NCBI GenBank assembly: GCA_015499985.1
Contig: JAAAUF010000004.1
Span: 120,329-142,965, forward strand
Reading direction: 5' to 3'
DNA: 22,637 nt
Source: Haplosporangium gracile
Lineage: Eukaryota > Mortierellomycota > Mortierellomycetes > Mortierellales > Mortierellaceae
The position numbers were made by a program, and so were the translations under genes. The notes below the pieces were generated by a model. That model made no database searches. It saw nothing but the letters and a program-made list of their open reading frames with translations, and was not told the origin of the DNA. Of this stretch, positions 9,919 to 20,672 are shown in pieces; position 1 is the stretch's first letter; each line of letters begins with the position of its first letter.

Positions 9919-12900
9919 ATGATTTCCTGGCCGAACTGGCAGTCAAGTACGAGGGTCTCGAGGCTCTCTATCTCGACATCGGAACGCCAGAACAACAAAA
10001 GGAGGAAGAGTCTCAAGCGCTATTCGAGAAACTACTTGTTGTCCTCAGTGACCATATTCAGCAAGTTGCCCAGACAAAGGACGCCTTCACACAGGAGACG
10101 GACCGGATGTGGGACAATATGCAACGGATGAACCGGCTTATGGGTCAAAGCGACGAGACCACCGCAAAACTGATCGACACACTCGCCAATATGACCCTTT
10201 GGGACCGCCGCGTCACCCTTCAAGAAGAATACAGCTATATTTACGACGTAAGGCTCGGACAGTCTATTGACTTTATGGAGTGCTTTCTGTCTGACTACTA
10301 GACCATCGCCGAGACTGACGCTGAACATTTTTTTTTGCCGCTTAATTAGCAATACACTCAAAAGCTGGATGTGATTAAGAAATTGCACAAGGAGCTCGAA
10401 ACATATATCCCTATTCTCGGACCAGCATTCGTCAACCCAGGTCCATTCCCGGAGGAAGGCGCGGAGGTGTCGTTTGATGTCATTCAAACATTCTCTGACA
10501 ACATTGCCGAGTGCGAAAAGGAGCAGGTGCGACTTACAATGAAGACGAGTCACATTCTTGCAGACATAATGTTAAGGCCCATTCGACCGTGTATCTTAAC
10601 TATCGTGACAACTGAAATATTTAGAAAACAAGGATAAAGCATGTAGAGGCCGATATCGCCATAATCAAGAACATATGGAAAGAACTCGGAACAACGGAGC
10701 GGGATTCGTTTGATCAGGAAGTCATTGAAGGAAGTGGTGGCGAATACCCAATTAGCGATGATGTCCTGAGGCGGCTAGAGAGGAGGAAAGCAGAGGTACG
10801 TAGATGTCACTGTGGTTATACATCTAATGTGTCGACAGAGAAATGACAGGTTAATCGCCGTCACTTCCATATTAACATCTTGTACCGATCTTCGTTTTAG
10901 CTACAAATTGAGCGCTCAAGACGGGAGATTGTTCTTCAGGAGCTCCAGACTGATGTGACGAGATTGTGGGATAAATTACGCATAGATGAGGACGAGCGCG
11001 AGGAATTCCTGGCTGAGCATAGAACCTTGTGCGTGGAAACGATCCGAACTGTAAGTAATAACATGCTCCGCAAAGTGCAATGTCGTATTAATTTATCTTG
11101 AAGAAATGCAATTAACGTCATCTGTATCTTTGCCAACTTCTAGTTCAAGGAAGAGCTGACGAGGCTGGAAGAGCTCCGAGTTCAAAAGGTGCAGGACTTT
11201 ATTCTCATGGAGCGGGAAGAGATTATCGAGCTTTGGATGCAGCTTCGGTATGGTCACGAGCAGCAGGAGAGTTTTACTCCTTTCTATGACGACTCCTTCA
11301 CTGAGGAAAACTTGACCGCTCATGAAAATGAAGTGGCACGCCTGAAACAGGAGAGGGAGGAAGCAGCTCATGTTCTTGAAATTGTCGCGAGGTATGAGGC
11401 GAGACTCCACGCCATCGAGGAACTTGAAAAGTCCACCCGTAGCGCCGATCGGTTCAACACGCGAGGAGACCCTGGCCGATTGCTGAGGGAGGAGAAGGAG
11501 CGAAAGCAAAACGCGCGAGAACTTCCCAAGCTCGAGGCGGAGCTTATAGAAGCGCTGAACAGATGGCAGGAGGAAAAAGGGCGCCATTTCTTGGTGTATG
11601 GCGAGGAATATATCCATACCATGCAGGCTGCTGCTCAACTAGCTCGTGAAGGGAAGGAGAACGAGAAACGAGACAGGGTAAGCTTCTTGTCAACCAACTT
11701 GATTCAATCGGCTATTGTTCAGACCGACACTAGAGCGTAACGAAACTAATCCATGTTCTTCCAAATTTCAGGCGGACCGGAGACACAAGGCACTGCACGG
11801 ATCCAAAAATCTGAAAAAGATTGGCCTTCAGTCTCCCAATCCTCGACGCATATCTCCCAACCTGGTGCCTCCAGGAGAAAGTTCAGGAAGGCGATCACCG
11901 CCACTAGGATCTAGTTCACCCATGCCTCAAACACCTACGTCCAAAAGGATCGGATTTCCAAGTCGACCAGGAACACCTTCATCTCAACACACCAGGACTA
12001 TTCCGTCCTTTGCACCCACAACCCCGACAAGGGCACGATCACATACACTTTACTCTGTCCCTCCTCCGTCATCATCACACAATACATTCCTTCAATCACC
12101 TCACGGCCTTCAAGCGCTACAGCTTCAGAAACAGAGTGGTAACAAGTTTAATTCTAGGAGCGACTCTCCCGCTATAACTTTTCCGATCACGAAACTCCCG
12201 TCAACCCCAAGCTCAAAACAGTCGGCAGCTCGCAGTCTGGGCCCAACTTCTATGATCACCTCCATGAGCCTAGACAACAGCAAGGATAGCAAGCGGAACC
12301 CTTCGATTATTTCTATTTCGTCCATTACAACCGAGGTGCATGCAGAACCATCCACACCTAGTCGCGGTGCAAGAACAGGACGACCTGTCAGTTACGATCT
12401 TACTGGACACGGCATGGATGTAGACGAGGATATGCCGCCGCGGACCCCTCGTAATCTGAAACGGACTGCCGCAGACATGTCGTCCCCGATTTCAACACCA
12501 CCTGGATCACCTAGTCTCTACCTGTCTCGAAAGACTACACGGAGCGCATCAGCGTCAGCATCAGCACCATCAGCACCGGCTACAGGACACATGGCAGAAC
12601 GGAGTCAGCAAGGATACAGGGATTCGCCTTTCTGGGACGAGGATGACTCGCTTCTTGCCATGGCAGCAGCCGCTCAGGAACATCACGGTCCCAGTGTGGC
12701 AGTCAGGTCAAGTCCGTTTGTGCAGCAGCTTTTGGAGACGGCTCGAAACAACGAGACGAGTGGTGATGAAGCTACTCCTGCTGCTGCTTCTGCAAGTGAC
12801 TTTGCACGGGAGGCCAGTGTGATTGAGATGAGAAGGTCGGAGGCTGCGGCATACTTTTCTACACCGCGGAAACCAGTCGTTGTTGTTGATCTTGTTCAGG

Positions 12901-13019
12901 AGCAGGACGACGGGAGCGAAGGTTGGGTAACCGACACGGATGATTCGCCACAGTCGCGGAGGCAGTCCAAGGTGAGTCGGGAAAACCCCGACGCCCGAAC
13001 GGCCGATCTGGCAACTTGA
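9909..13019 (+). CDS. ase1: Ase1/PRC1/MAP65 family microtubule-bundling protein, 872 aa, 6 exons
   Basis: Exons: 9909-10247, 10350-10526, 10625-10795, 10901-11050, 11144-11677, 11772-13019. All five introns (93-105 nt) are phase 0, and the joined frame is 2619 nt. The family bundles antiparallel microtubules and builds the anaphase spindle midzone and cytokinesis apparatus. Residues 1-about 290 are the Glu/Lys-rich coiled-coil dimerisation and rod part. The microtubule-binding spectrin-like domain (about 295-450) carries the family signature DRFNTRGDPGRLLREEKER, beginning at 381. The tail (458-872) is disordered, basic and rich in SP/TP sites, several matching CDK consensus (TPTR, TPRK). That fits known cell-cycle phosphorylation of Ase1/PRC1. 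The tail is long for the family (human PRC1 is about 620 aa in all). The exon 2 donor (CAG|GTGCGA) is the weakest splice call; it is forced by an in-frame stop further on. Confidence 0.93.
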
Positions 13020-13112
13020 AGTCCCTCCTTCTCACCCTGACAAAACAAACACAAACAAAACAAAATCAACAACATCAACAACTTTCCTCTTCAATTCCTT
13101 TTCTATTTATCG

Positions 13113-13135
13113 TTTTTTTTTTTTTTTTTTTTTTT
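13113..13135 (+). repeat. Poly-T run in the ASE1 3' UTR
   Basis: There are 23 consecutive T residues about 95 nt after the ASE1 stop. Homopolymer length may be inaccurate in the assembly. Confidence 0.85.
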
Positions 13136-13180
13136 CGTTCGTTCTGCGGTCGCTGTGTTGTACCATATTGCCTGTATAAA

Positions 13181-13186
13181 AATAAA
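13181..13186 (+). terminator. Poly(A) signal of ASE1
   Basis: AATAAA lies about 160 nt after the ASE1 stop and only 30 nt before the stop codon of the opposing GNAT gene (13216-13218). Normal cleavage 10-30 nt downstream would end the ASE1 mRNA at the very edge of that gene. Confidence 0.55.
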
Positions 13187-13207
13187 AACGATCGGTCTTT
13201 CCCAGCG

Positions 13208-13213
13208 TTTATT
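13208..13213 (-). terminator. Poly(A) signal of the GNAT gene
   Basis: TTTATT on the plus strand reads AATAAA on the minus strand, starting 3 nt after the TAA stop. Cleavage would fall around 13185-13200, so the GNAT 3' UTR would be extremely short and would overlap the ASE1 3' end. Confidence 0.5.
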
Positions 13214-13215
13214 AA

Positions 13216-13989
13216 TTAGACCTTGTTGGCGTATTTGGCGGCACCGGCGCGCATCCTTTCAAGGAGCACGACCTTAATGCGGGGCCAGTCCTCCTCAAAG
13301 ATCACGTAGACGTATAAGGAGACCCATTTGTGGGTAGCAGTGCACATGAGTTCGTCCTTGTTGATGTATGTCAATGGGATCCCACACGCCTTTTCCAGGA
13401 AGCCGCGCATGCCGTCGTTCTTTTCCGTCGTCTCATAAGTGATCTATCGTTAAAAAAAAGGAGAAGTTTTTTTGTTGATATGTTGACTGATCGTTTCAAC
13501 AAGCTTGTTTTCTTCCTTCCTGTGGGCGCCGAGGATAGATATGTCAGTGAGTGGCGTGATTTTTTTTTTTACCTTGTGCAACTTGTCGTCCTCAAAGAGT
13601 CCACGCATGAGCTCATACAAGGCCTCGGTACCATAACCACCGGACCAATACTTCTTCCGCAAGATAATGCCCACATGTGCGTTCCTGTTGACCCTGTTAA
13701 TTGAATTGGCGCCTATCACACCCGCAAGTTCGCCGGTGGCCTTGTCATGGATATAAAAGCAGGACCCGGATCGTTCTTCAATTTGCTTTGAATGACCTTC
13801 ACGACGGGCAACGATTTCGGGGATGGTCCAGCCACCGTTTTCTTCCTTGGTCTTGAAGCGAAGGTAGGCCATGGTGGGGATATCGGAGAACATGTCACGC
13901 ATGGTGGCGTCATCGGCTGGGGAGGGCGGGTCCAGGGTCAGACGGGCGGTTGTGAGTGTTGGTTGATATTCTGCAAGGGATTTTGACAT
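13216..13989 (-). CDS. GNAT family N-acetyltransferase (RimJ/RimL type), 214 aa, 2 exons
   Basis: Exon 1 is 13989-13573 and exon 2 is 13443-13216, separated by a 129-nt phase-0 intron whose donor is followed by a T-run on the plus strand (GTAAAAAA on the coding strand). The joined frame is 645 nt. Members transfer an acetyl group from acetyl-CoA to an amine, often a protein N-terminus or small molecule. The visible signature is TTARLTLDPP near the N-terminus (13-22), typical of the Acetyltransf_3 subfamily. The acetyl-CoA-binding motif A follows as HVGIILRKKYWSGGYGTEAL (105-124), then a family-like ITYETTEKNDGMRGFLEKA segment straight after the splice junction. The length is normal for a single GNAT domain; there is no signal peptide or membrane segment. 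The substrate cannot be told from sequence. The ATG at 13989 has A at -3 and follows a pyrimidine-rich leader. Confidence 0.9.
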
Positions 13990-14236
13990 TTTGTGGGAAG
14001 GAAGGGAGAGTGTGGGATAGGAAGAAGGGAATGGAAAGTAAGGAAAAAGGAGAAAAAGAAGAGAGGAAATTTTTCCACGCAAGAAGGGCGCGCCAGGGTG
14101 AATAAAAAAGAGTCATTTCGAGTCGAAGATACTTCCCCTTCTTTACTTTCTTCATTCCTTTTCCTATCAACACCAAGTCTCTTACAAACATAACAACAAC
14201 TCAGCCCCATCCCAGGAACACTTAACGCAAAAAGCC
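13990..14236. promoter_or_regulatory. Divergent promoter, GNAT gene / cytochrome b5-like gene
   Basis: This is 247 bp between outward-facing start codons. The GNAT-side leader (13990-14080) is almost entirely pyrimidine on the minus strand. A GGCGCGCC palindrome lies at 14087-14094 between the two leaders. A TATA-like AATAAAAAAG at 14101-14110 precedes a second pyrimidine-rich tract (14130-14167) leading to the ATG at 14237. No TATA box is evident for the GNAT direction. Confidence 0.55.
14101..14110 (+). promoter_or_regulatory. TATA-like box of the cytochrome b5-like gene
   Basis: AATAAAAAAG lies 127 nt upstream of the ATG at 14237 and just before a C/T-rich tract. It is a weak match to TATAAAA; the call rests on spacing and on the same pattern at other genes here. 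Confidence 0.3.
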
Positions 14237-15302
14237 ATGGTCAACGTCTACACATATCTGGAGAACCTATTTAAGGAGTCCTACACCCTCCCCACCATCG
14301 TCGCCACCATCTCCATCGCCGTCCTCATCACCCTTTTCCAGGACTACCAGGAACAGAAAAAGGAGAAAGCAGAGGCTGCTAAGGAGCAGGAAAAAGACAA
14401 AAAGGAAGCTCATCCCTCGAGTCACAACAACTCTGACGAATCACCAGCTCCCAAGCCAAAGGCATTCGCTCTCCCCACAACGTATGTTTTTTTTTGACGC
14501 TCATTCTCTTATTCTTCTCAGAAAAAGAAAAAGTTCGTCTCTCTTAGCATAAAAAATAATCTCCGGGATAAACGTATCAAAGGCGGGACATTCATAACTG
14601 ATTTGGACCAGCCATTGAAAAACCTCGTATATATTCCTCTAACATGTTTACTTATCAATTTTCGTTATTAGACCTCTTCCTCCACCAAACTTGGAGCGCA
14701 TTTTCACAAAGGAGGAGCTTGCACAGCACGACGGCGAAAAGGAGGAAGGAACGATCTATGTTGCGATCAAGGGCATTGTGTTTGATGTGACGACCAAGAA
14801 GGCCATGTATGGACCCTCAGGAGGATACCATTGCTTTGCCGGAAAGGATGCCTCCAAGGTAAAGTGACCAATGGCACAGTTACAAGATTAGCGCAGAAGA
14901 ATAGGGAAGGTTGTTGTTGGTGGTAGACTCTGGTCACTCAATTGCTGTAAAAGGGTTGGATATCAGTACTATGACTAACCCTCACTGCTAATGTCGCTGT
15001 CACTTTTTTCCTGGCTTTTTTTCTTGTCAAATAGGCACTTGGAAAGAGTTCGCTGAAGCTTGAGGATTGCATTGCAGACTACAGTGAACTGACCGAGAAG
15101 GAGGTACGAACAGGCGACACACATGAGATCAGACTTCCACTGACTCAACAAACAAACACTTTCTGGATGCTCTTTCGTTTGACGTGCACTTTTCTAACTA
15201 GTTCTTTGTCTTCGATTTATGATCTATTAGCGCAAGACGATGGAGGATTGGTACATCTTCTTTGAGAAGCGCTATGCTATCGTTGGCAAAACTGAGGCAT
15301 AA
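14237..15302 (+). CDS. Membrane-associated progesterone receptor (Dap1/PGRMC-like) cytochrome b5 protein, 190 aa, 4 exons
   Basis: Exons: 14237-14481, 14672-14858, 15035-15103, 15231-15302; introns 190, 176 and 127 nt; joined frame 573 nt. The family binds heme and supports cytochrome P450 enzymes, notably in sterol synthesis (yeast Dap1 with Erg11), at the ER membrane. A single hydrophobic segment (about residues 18-34) near the N-terminus is the probable anchor. It is followed by a charged Lys/Glu linker (37-58) and a Ser/Pro hinge. The cytochrome b5-like domain runs from about 90 to 188: FTKEELAQHDG, then VFDVTTKKAMYGPSGGY, CFAGKDASKALG and DWYIFFEKRYAIVGK. Tyr134 in GPSGGY aligns with the heme-coordinating tyrosine of PGRMC1 (Tyr113); the usual His pair of true cytochrome b5 is absent, as in this subfamily. 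The ATG context (GCCATGG) is strong. It is transcribed in tandem with the next gene. Confidence 0.93.
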
Positions 15303-15349
15303 GAGAAGAGGGCTGGTTTACAGATAGTCAACGCAACTCATTCCAAGAA

Positions 15350-15355
15350 AATAAA
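15350..15355 (+). terminator. Poly(A) signal of the cytochrome b5-like gene
   Basis: AATAAA lies 48 nt after the stop codon, followed closely by the promoter elements of the next gene (CACGTG at 15387, TATA-like at 15410). Confidence 0.6.
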
Positions 15356-15386
15356 AAACGAAAATACGCCCAACGGCCACACAAGT

Positions 15387-15392
15387 CACGTG
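15387..15392. promoter_or_regulatory. CACGTG E-box in the promoter of the histone-fold gene
   Basis: TCACGTG is the core recognised by bHLH factors such as Cbf1 or Pho4 in yeasts. It lies 18 nt before a TATA-like box and about 125 nt before the ATG at 15514. A six-base match can occur by chance, but the position is suitable for an activator site. Confidence 0.35.
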
Positions 15393-15409
15393 TGTATGAA
15401 AAACACGAC

Positions 15410-15417
15410 CATAAAAG
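15410..15417 (+). promoter_or_regulatory. TATA-like box of the histone-fold gene
   Basis: CATAAAAG lies about 97 nt upstream of the ATG at 15514. It falls in the 211-bp gap after the preceding gene, so the promoter is compact. Confidence 0.4.
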
Positions 15418-15513
15418 CTAGAAGGACTGGTTCGTTTGTTGTTTTGTCCATCTCATTATTCATTCACCAACTCAACTCAACAACAATTACACACAAGGAC
15501 AGAACAAAAATAA

Positions 15514-16500
15514 ATGGCAGGCAACTCAGGACGTGTAACAAAGAAAACACCTGCCAAGAAGGCCGGCACAAAGTCACAGTCATCAGGATCTAAAGCACTC
15601 TACTCTGGAACTGCCCAGGGCGTGACTCAGCTGCCAGTGGCCAGAGTAAAGAGGATCATTAAGGAGGATAAGGATGTTCAGATGGTCAGCAATGATGCCG
15701 TCTTCCTTATCAGTCTCGCCACCGTACGTTTTTTTTTTCTTTCTTCTCCTATTGTGACTTATGGATAAGGCGGTTTTGTTAGAGCGCTATTCTTGAACTG
15801 GACTGAACGTGGATATCGAATATGAGAAGCTGATCAACCGACCTTTACTTTTAACAATAGGAGCTGTTCTTGGAGAGCTTTACAGCCAAGGCGTTCAACT
15901 TGGCCAAGATCGAAAAGAGGAAAACAGTGTCTTACAAGGACCTTGGTACGTACTCTACCTTCGCAGGATCAATGGAAGCTGAAGATTCTTGTGTAAAGTG
16001 CTTTGTTATGATCCGGGACCACCATACACGAAACTGAAAAGGATCGCTAACTAGATAACAATACTTTTTTTTCTTTTCAAACATCCATATTTGTAGCCAT
16101 GGCAGTGACTCAACACGACTCACTCGAGTTCTTGCAAGGTACAATAGCCATCACGGTCAATCAATTTGCCCCCAACCTCGACATGAACGATGCCCTCGTT
16201 TGAGCACCGCTCTCGTGTATTAACTCTGGCATTTTGCACTTTGAACTTCAAAAACAAATAACAGATGTGGTTCCCAAGACGATGACACTGACGGCAGCGA
16301 TTGAGAAGCAGCGAGCAGTCAAGGAGAAGGAAGAAATGGGTGGCGAGGAGGAAGATGCAGATCAAGAGAAAGCTAATGGATCACAGGCAGGATCGGATGA
16401 CGAAGAAGAAGGAAAGGAGTCTGGAAGTGTTCGTTCTAGTCGGCCCATATCGGAGGACGAGGGCGAACTCTCGACGCCTGAAGATATGGACGAGGATTGA
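15514..16500 (+). CDS. Histone-fold protein, Dpb3/POLE4/CHRAC1 type, 190 aa, 4 exons
   Basis: Exons: 15514-15723, 15861-15945, 16097-16138 (42 nt), 16265-16500; introns 137, 151 and 126 nt; joined frame 573 nt. The family are NF-YC-like small histone-fold subunits of DNA polymerase epsilon (Dpb3/POLE4) or of ISWI/CHRAC remodelling complexes (CHRAC1/Dls1), pairing with a Dpb4/CHRAC17-type partner in the nucleus. The N-terminus is basic (TKKTPAKKAGTK). The histone fold spans about 39-115: LPVARVKRIIKEDKDV (helix 1), NDAVFLISLATELFLESF (helix 2), KRKTVSYKDLAMAV, and a final FLQDVVPKTM. The C-terminal tail (about 135-190) is strongly acidic, as in other chromatin histone-fold subunits. The FLQDVVPK ending resembles CHRAC1 more than POLE4, so the polymerase and remodeller roles cannot be separated by eye. 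Junctions fall inside the fold and restore it correctly. Confidence 0.87.
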
Positions 16501-16724
16501 AGGCAGTCGAGGAAATAGAGCTTCTCATCCCTGTAACAATATACAACACATAACAACACGACACACCCCAGTCGCACCAGCGTACACTATTATCGGCACA
16601 ACTCTATCATATCCATCTGTAATAACACTAGCGACACCTTATAATATATATACGGTATCCTAACCAGAGCTGCCTTGTTCTCTGTTTTGCCTATCAGTCT
16701 TCTTGTTTTTACTTTAGGCGTCAT

Positions 16725-16730
16725 TTTATT
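16725..16730 (-). terminator. Poly(A) signal of the beta-galactosidase gene
   Basis: TTTATT on the plus strand is AATAAA on the minus strand, 46 nt after the stop codon at 16776-16778. The opposing histone-fold gene ends at 16500 with no clear AATAAA of its own, so the two 3' UTRs probably approach or overlap in 16501-16775. Confidence 0.5.
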
Positions 16731-16775
16731 ATTTATAAAGAATGTATTCTGAATTAGTACTATGTAAAATTGGAT

Positions 16776-19700
16776 CTAATCTTCGCGATTCAGAGCAGAA
16801 AGATGAAAGGTGTGTCTCTCAGTCCAAAAGGGTCCCGCTTGGACCTCCTTTGCGAAATCCTCCTCGACATCAAACTGGGTATTACCACTCCATTGGTTCA
16901 ACTGCCCCTGCGCATCCTCCACTATCCATGGCAAGAGCCGGATCCGCATCTTGTGGCCGGTGTCGCCGTCTCCATTATCTGACTCTTCGGCCTTGGTAGA
17001 TCCATAGATCATCAACTTGAGTTCGTTCAATTGGCCAGATCCGGCCTTGTGAACCAGTCCGTCCATCATGTAGAAATCATGTTGGGGTGATTCGGATCCG
17101 AAATATCGACCGACCAGGACATTGTTGAGGAGGATCATTGCCGAGAACTCGCCCTCGATCCGGAGGCAAAGCGGTATATGGGCAGTAACCGATTGGTGAC
17201 CGGGGAGAGTCGCGCCGGATTCGATGAGTGCTCCTGGGGGACCCTCAAAGCGGGTACGCCACCAATAGACACCTCCTTGGTTAGGATCCACGTGTGGATG
17301 GTCGGGTGTAGAGGTCCAGCCATGTTTTTGGTGCTCGTCGGGGAACCCGGTGCTGGAATAAGCCATGTCGAGGCCTCGGACATCGACGCCGGTGACTTGC
17401 CAGGACTCGCTGTTCTTGATTACGGAGTTGCCCTGCACGCTGGCGGACAGGAGGCCGCGGGGGTTACGGGCATCGTCGAGGACAAAGGGCATTCGGCTCA
17501 GGCCGACAGAATCGATGACAAGGATGATCTCGTGCTCTTGGACACTGTATCCTGCTTCTGCTTCAAGCTGAGTGATGCCGGCTGCGAGGGCATGCTGGGG
17601 AATTAAGAACTTGTGTCCTCCGAACGAGATGGGGTCATATCCGACCTTGGCCCCGGGTGAGAGGAGCGTACGCGAGTAAACCATATGAGACCCAATGGCG
17701 ACCCCATTGACAAAGGCGGTGACTCGATGGCGCATGTTAAACTTGAGCCAGACCTCGCGCGGTTTTGAGGCAGTGGTGCCATTCTTGACGCGCTCGCAGG
17801 TCGTGAACTTGCCGCGGTAGAGGATATGGCCCGACGTGAAATGATAGTCGAGCTGGACGTTCTTGAACCATTTGGAACCCTTGGATTTACAAGGACAATC
17901 CTGCCATGGTAGGGCTCCAAAATCGGTCCGACGAATCTCCCAGTTCTTCAGAGCTATGCCCTGAAGGTTTTCTTCGACCCATTGAGCATGCGCGAGATGT
18001 AGAATGGTAGACGTGGTTCCGTTGGCCTTGAGGGAGAAGACATGATGAGCCAGGCTGGGGCCGTAGATGGTCTCGTTCTGGAGAGGGAGAGACGGATCCT
18101 GACTAAAGGTCAAGACATGGAGCTCGGTTTGGGACTCAGTCGAATCAGCGGTCAGGATCTTGGTGTGAGGGTTAAAGTAGGCGTTGTAGGACCCCCATGT
18201 GACAATCATGGGTTGAGAAGCCGCCACCGCCTCCTTAGAAGAGTTATCGCCATGTCGGTTGTCGTAATAACAGTACAGCGTCGAGAGCGTAGCCTTGTCC
18301 AAGAAGATGATGTGTAACTCGGGCTTGGACGTTGCTCCACCATCGTTGACGACGGCGGCACTGGTCAGAACCACATGAGCATGCTTGGCTCCCTCAGGGA
18401 TGGTCACGACCTTGACATCCTTGTCCTCCGCCGAGCTGCGTAACTTAATCCCGGCAGCTCCAACATGCTGACCACCTATCGATGTAAGCGCCAAATCTCT
18501 TCGGAATGCCATCTCGGTGGGGCCGAACTCTGCCAAGGTAGCGATCCAGACCTCCTTCTTCTTCCCCTTGAGCTCAGAGTAGTAGGCTCGGATATGGATA
18601 GGAGTCGCCGAAAGGATGAGGTGGATATCTGGATTGATCGTCGTATAGTTTCCCAGGGCGATGAAGGAAGCCTTGTAAGCAAGATTACATGAAAGTCGAG
18701 CGACGACGTTGCCCGACTTTGAGAGCGCAAACAAGTCAAAGCAATCGACCTTTTGTGGCGAAAAATTGCGTAAAAAAGTCACTTCCGCGGGTCCATGGGT
18801 TCCACCAGGAGAAGACACCAGGGACTGACGTTGGAGGGAAATGGTTTTGTCGAGGGAAGATCGGACGGATTGGAGCTTGGGTGACTGGACGGCATCGGTT
18901 CGGACGATGATGTCGGAGAAGGATTGGAGGAAGAGGAGGCCCTTTCTGAGGTTGCGGAGGCGTCCTGACATCAGCCCATTCTCGCGGATGCAGGCGCTGT
19001 AATCGTACGAGGTGTATACATCTCTAACAAAGGTGTCAAAGAAATGATACGAGATGTCAGCTTGGGCTCAATGCCTCACTTGAATTTAGTCCGCGTTTTT
19101 GCATAGATAAGAACATGATGCGCCATCGACAAGACTTACGGATCGCCGATAGTGCCCCAGTTGGTGCCTCCGTAGAACATGTAGAAGTTGAGCATAGTGC
19201 ATCCTTGAGAGAAGACGGTGTCGAGCACAAGTCGAGTATAGTCGTCTCCATAGAACCGATATATGGCATCGTAGGTGTACTTGATCCCATAGTGATTGAA
19301 CCAGCCGCCCTGGAGTTCGGGGATAAAGATAGGTGTTCGTTTGTTGGCATGTGCAAAGGACCGGACCTTCTTTTCCATCTTCTCCAGCTCGTTGACGACT
19401 ATTGAGGGGTCCCATTCCTGAAGGTATGAGGGGTCGCGACCTACGACCCATGATGTCGGCTCGCTGTTTGGCGTGAATACTACATATGATGGAACGTGGA
19501 AAATACTCGGTATTAATAATTGCAACGGAGGTGAACACCAGGTGGTCAAGCCCCACCTCTGAAATGGAAACATTACTTACCGACGTATTTGTCAAAGCCA
19601 TAGAGATCAACTCCAAAGTCCTTCTTCTTCCTCTTGGGATCATCCTTGACGATAAACGACCCCTCCTCAAACCCATCATTGGTAAATAATGGCACCGTAA

Positions 19701-20427
19701 TCCCACAATCGCGAGCAGTCTTGGCAAGGACCCTCATATCATCATGGAGTCCAATCGGGTAATGGAAGACATGTTGAAACGACTCGTTCTCAATCTGCAG
19801 TCCCAGAACACACCCTCCTTGCCCGTTCGTGATCTGATGCCTAGCGAGGATAGGAAGGATGTTCTCAAAGTACTCGACACAGTACTTCATAAACTCTGGA
19901 TCGTACACCTTCCAAAAGTTGGACTTCATATGACGCAGTCGAATATCGCGCATGGCCGTCAACCAGATTGGGAACCCACCCGCTTGGGTCTCGGCACAGA
20001 TATACGGCCCAGGGGCAGCAAGGACATATAGCCCAATCTCTTCACAGAGATCCAAGAGATAGTTGATATCTCTATTGCCCGTAAAATCATACTGTCCCTG
20101 CTTGGAAGAGTGAAAGCCCCAATGGAAGTAAATACGGATGCAGTTGAGCCCTGCAGACCGGTACTGTTCCAAGATGGGTCTCCAACGCGACTGATCTGGC
20201 AGGCGCCAATAGTGGAACTCGCCTGAAAGGATGAGAGTAGGTTGACCGTGGAGGATGAGCGAATGTTTGTCATAGTCGAGGATGTGACCATATTTTTGTC
20301 TGTCGTAGAGGGTGTCGTTGGTGTGAATGTGAGTGAGTTTGCCTTTGACGCGATGTTCAAGGAGTTGGTGGGCGGCGACGGAGAGTCCTGCGAGCGCCAG
20401 TACTGTCGACGTGGCTATAATTGCCAT
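16776..20427 (-). CDS. Glycoside hydrolase family 35 beta-galactosidase, 1144 aa, 3 exons
   Basis: Exons: 20427-19581, 19479-19140, 19023-16776; introns 101 and 116 nt; joined frame 3435 nt. The family hydrolyses terminal beta-galactosyl residues from galactosides with retention. The TIM-barrel domain (about 45-380) shows ILSGEFHYWRLP (66-77), APGPYICAETQAGGFPIW (138-155), the acid/base glutamate in LQIENE (Glu215) and the probable nucleophile in IPELQGGW (Glu337), followed by FYMFYGGTNWG. The C-terminal two thirds are beta-rich, with a jelly-roll segment containing GGVYWWRTRFEGP. The first 20 residues are hydrophobic with small residues at SVAAH, suggesting a signal peptide for secretion, though a short signal anchor is possible. 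The length fits large fungal GH35 enzymes. The ATG has A at -3. The exon 1/2 join gives DKYVVFTPNSEP and the 2/3 join GTIGDPDVYTSYDY, both as expected. Exact sugar specificity is not visible. Confidence 0.95.
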
Positions 20428-20663
20428 TTTTGATTCAATGTTGACGGAAGGTTGGATATGTATGTGAGAGGATGCGTGGGAAAGAAGAAATGGTAGTGTA
20501 AGAGGGACGAGAGACGGAGGATTGAGCGCGTGGAGATGTGAGAGTTGTGAACATGAAGTAAAAAGAGGGGCGAAGACAAAGTGGAGACGGAGAAAGAGGA
20601 GGAGAAGGAGAAGGAGAAAGAGGAAAATGAGAAATGTGGAGAAACAAGAAAGGGAAGCAGCGC

Positions 20664-20672
20664 CCTTTTATT
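20664..20672 (-). promoter_or_regulatory. TATA-like box of the beta-galactosidase gene
   Basis: The minus strand reads CTGAATAAAAGGG; AATAAAAGG resembles a TATA element. It lies 237 nt upstream of the ATG and immediately precedes the minus-strand pyrimidine tract. Confidence 0.4.
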
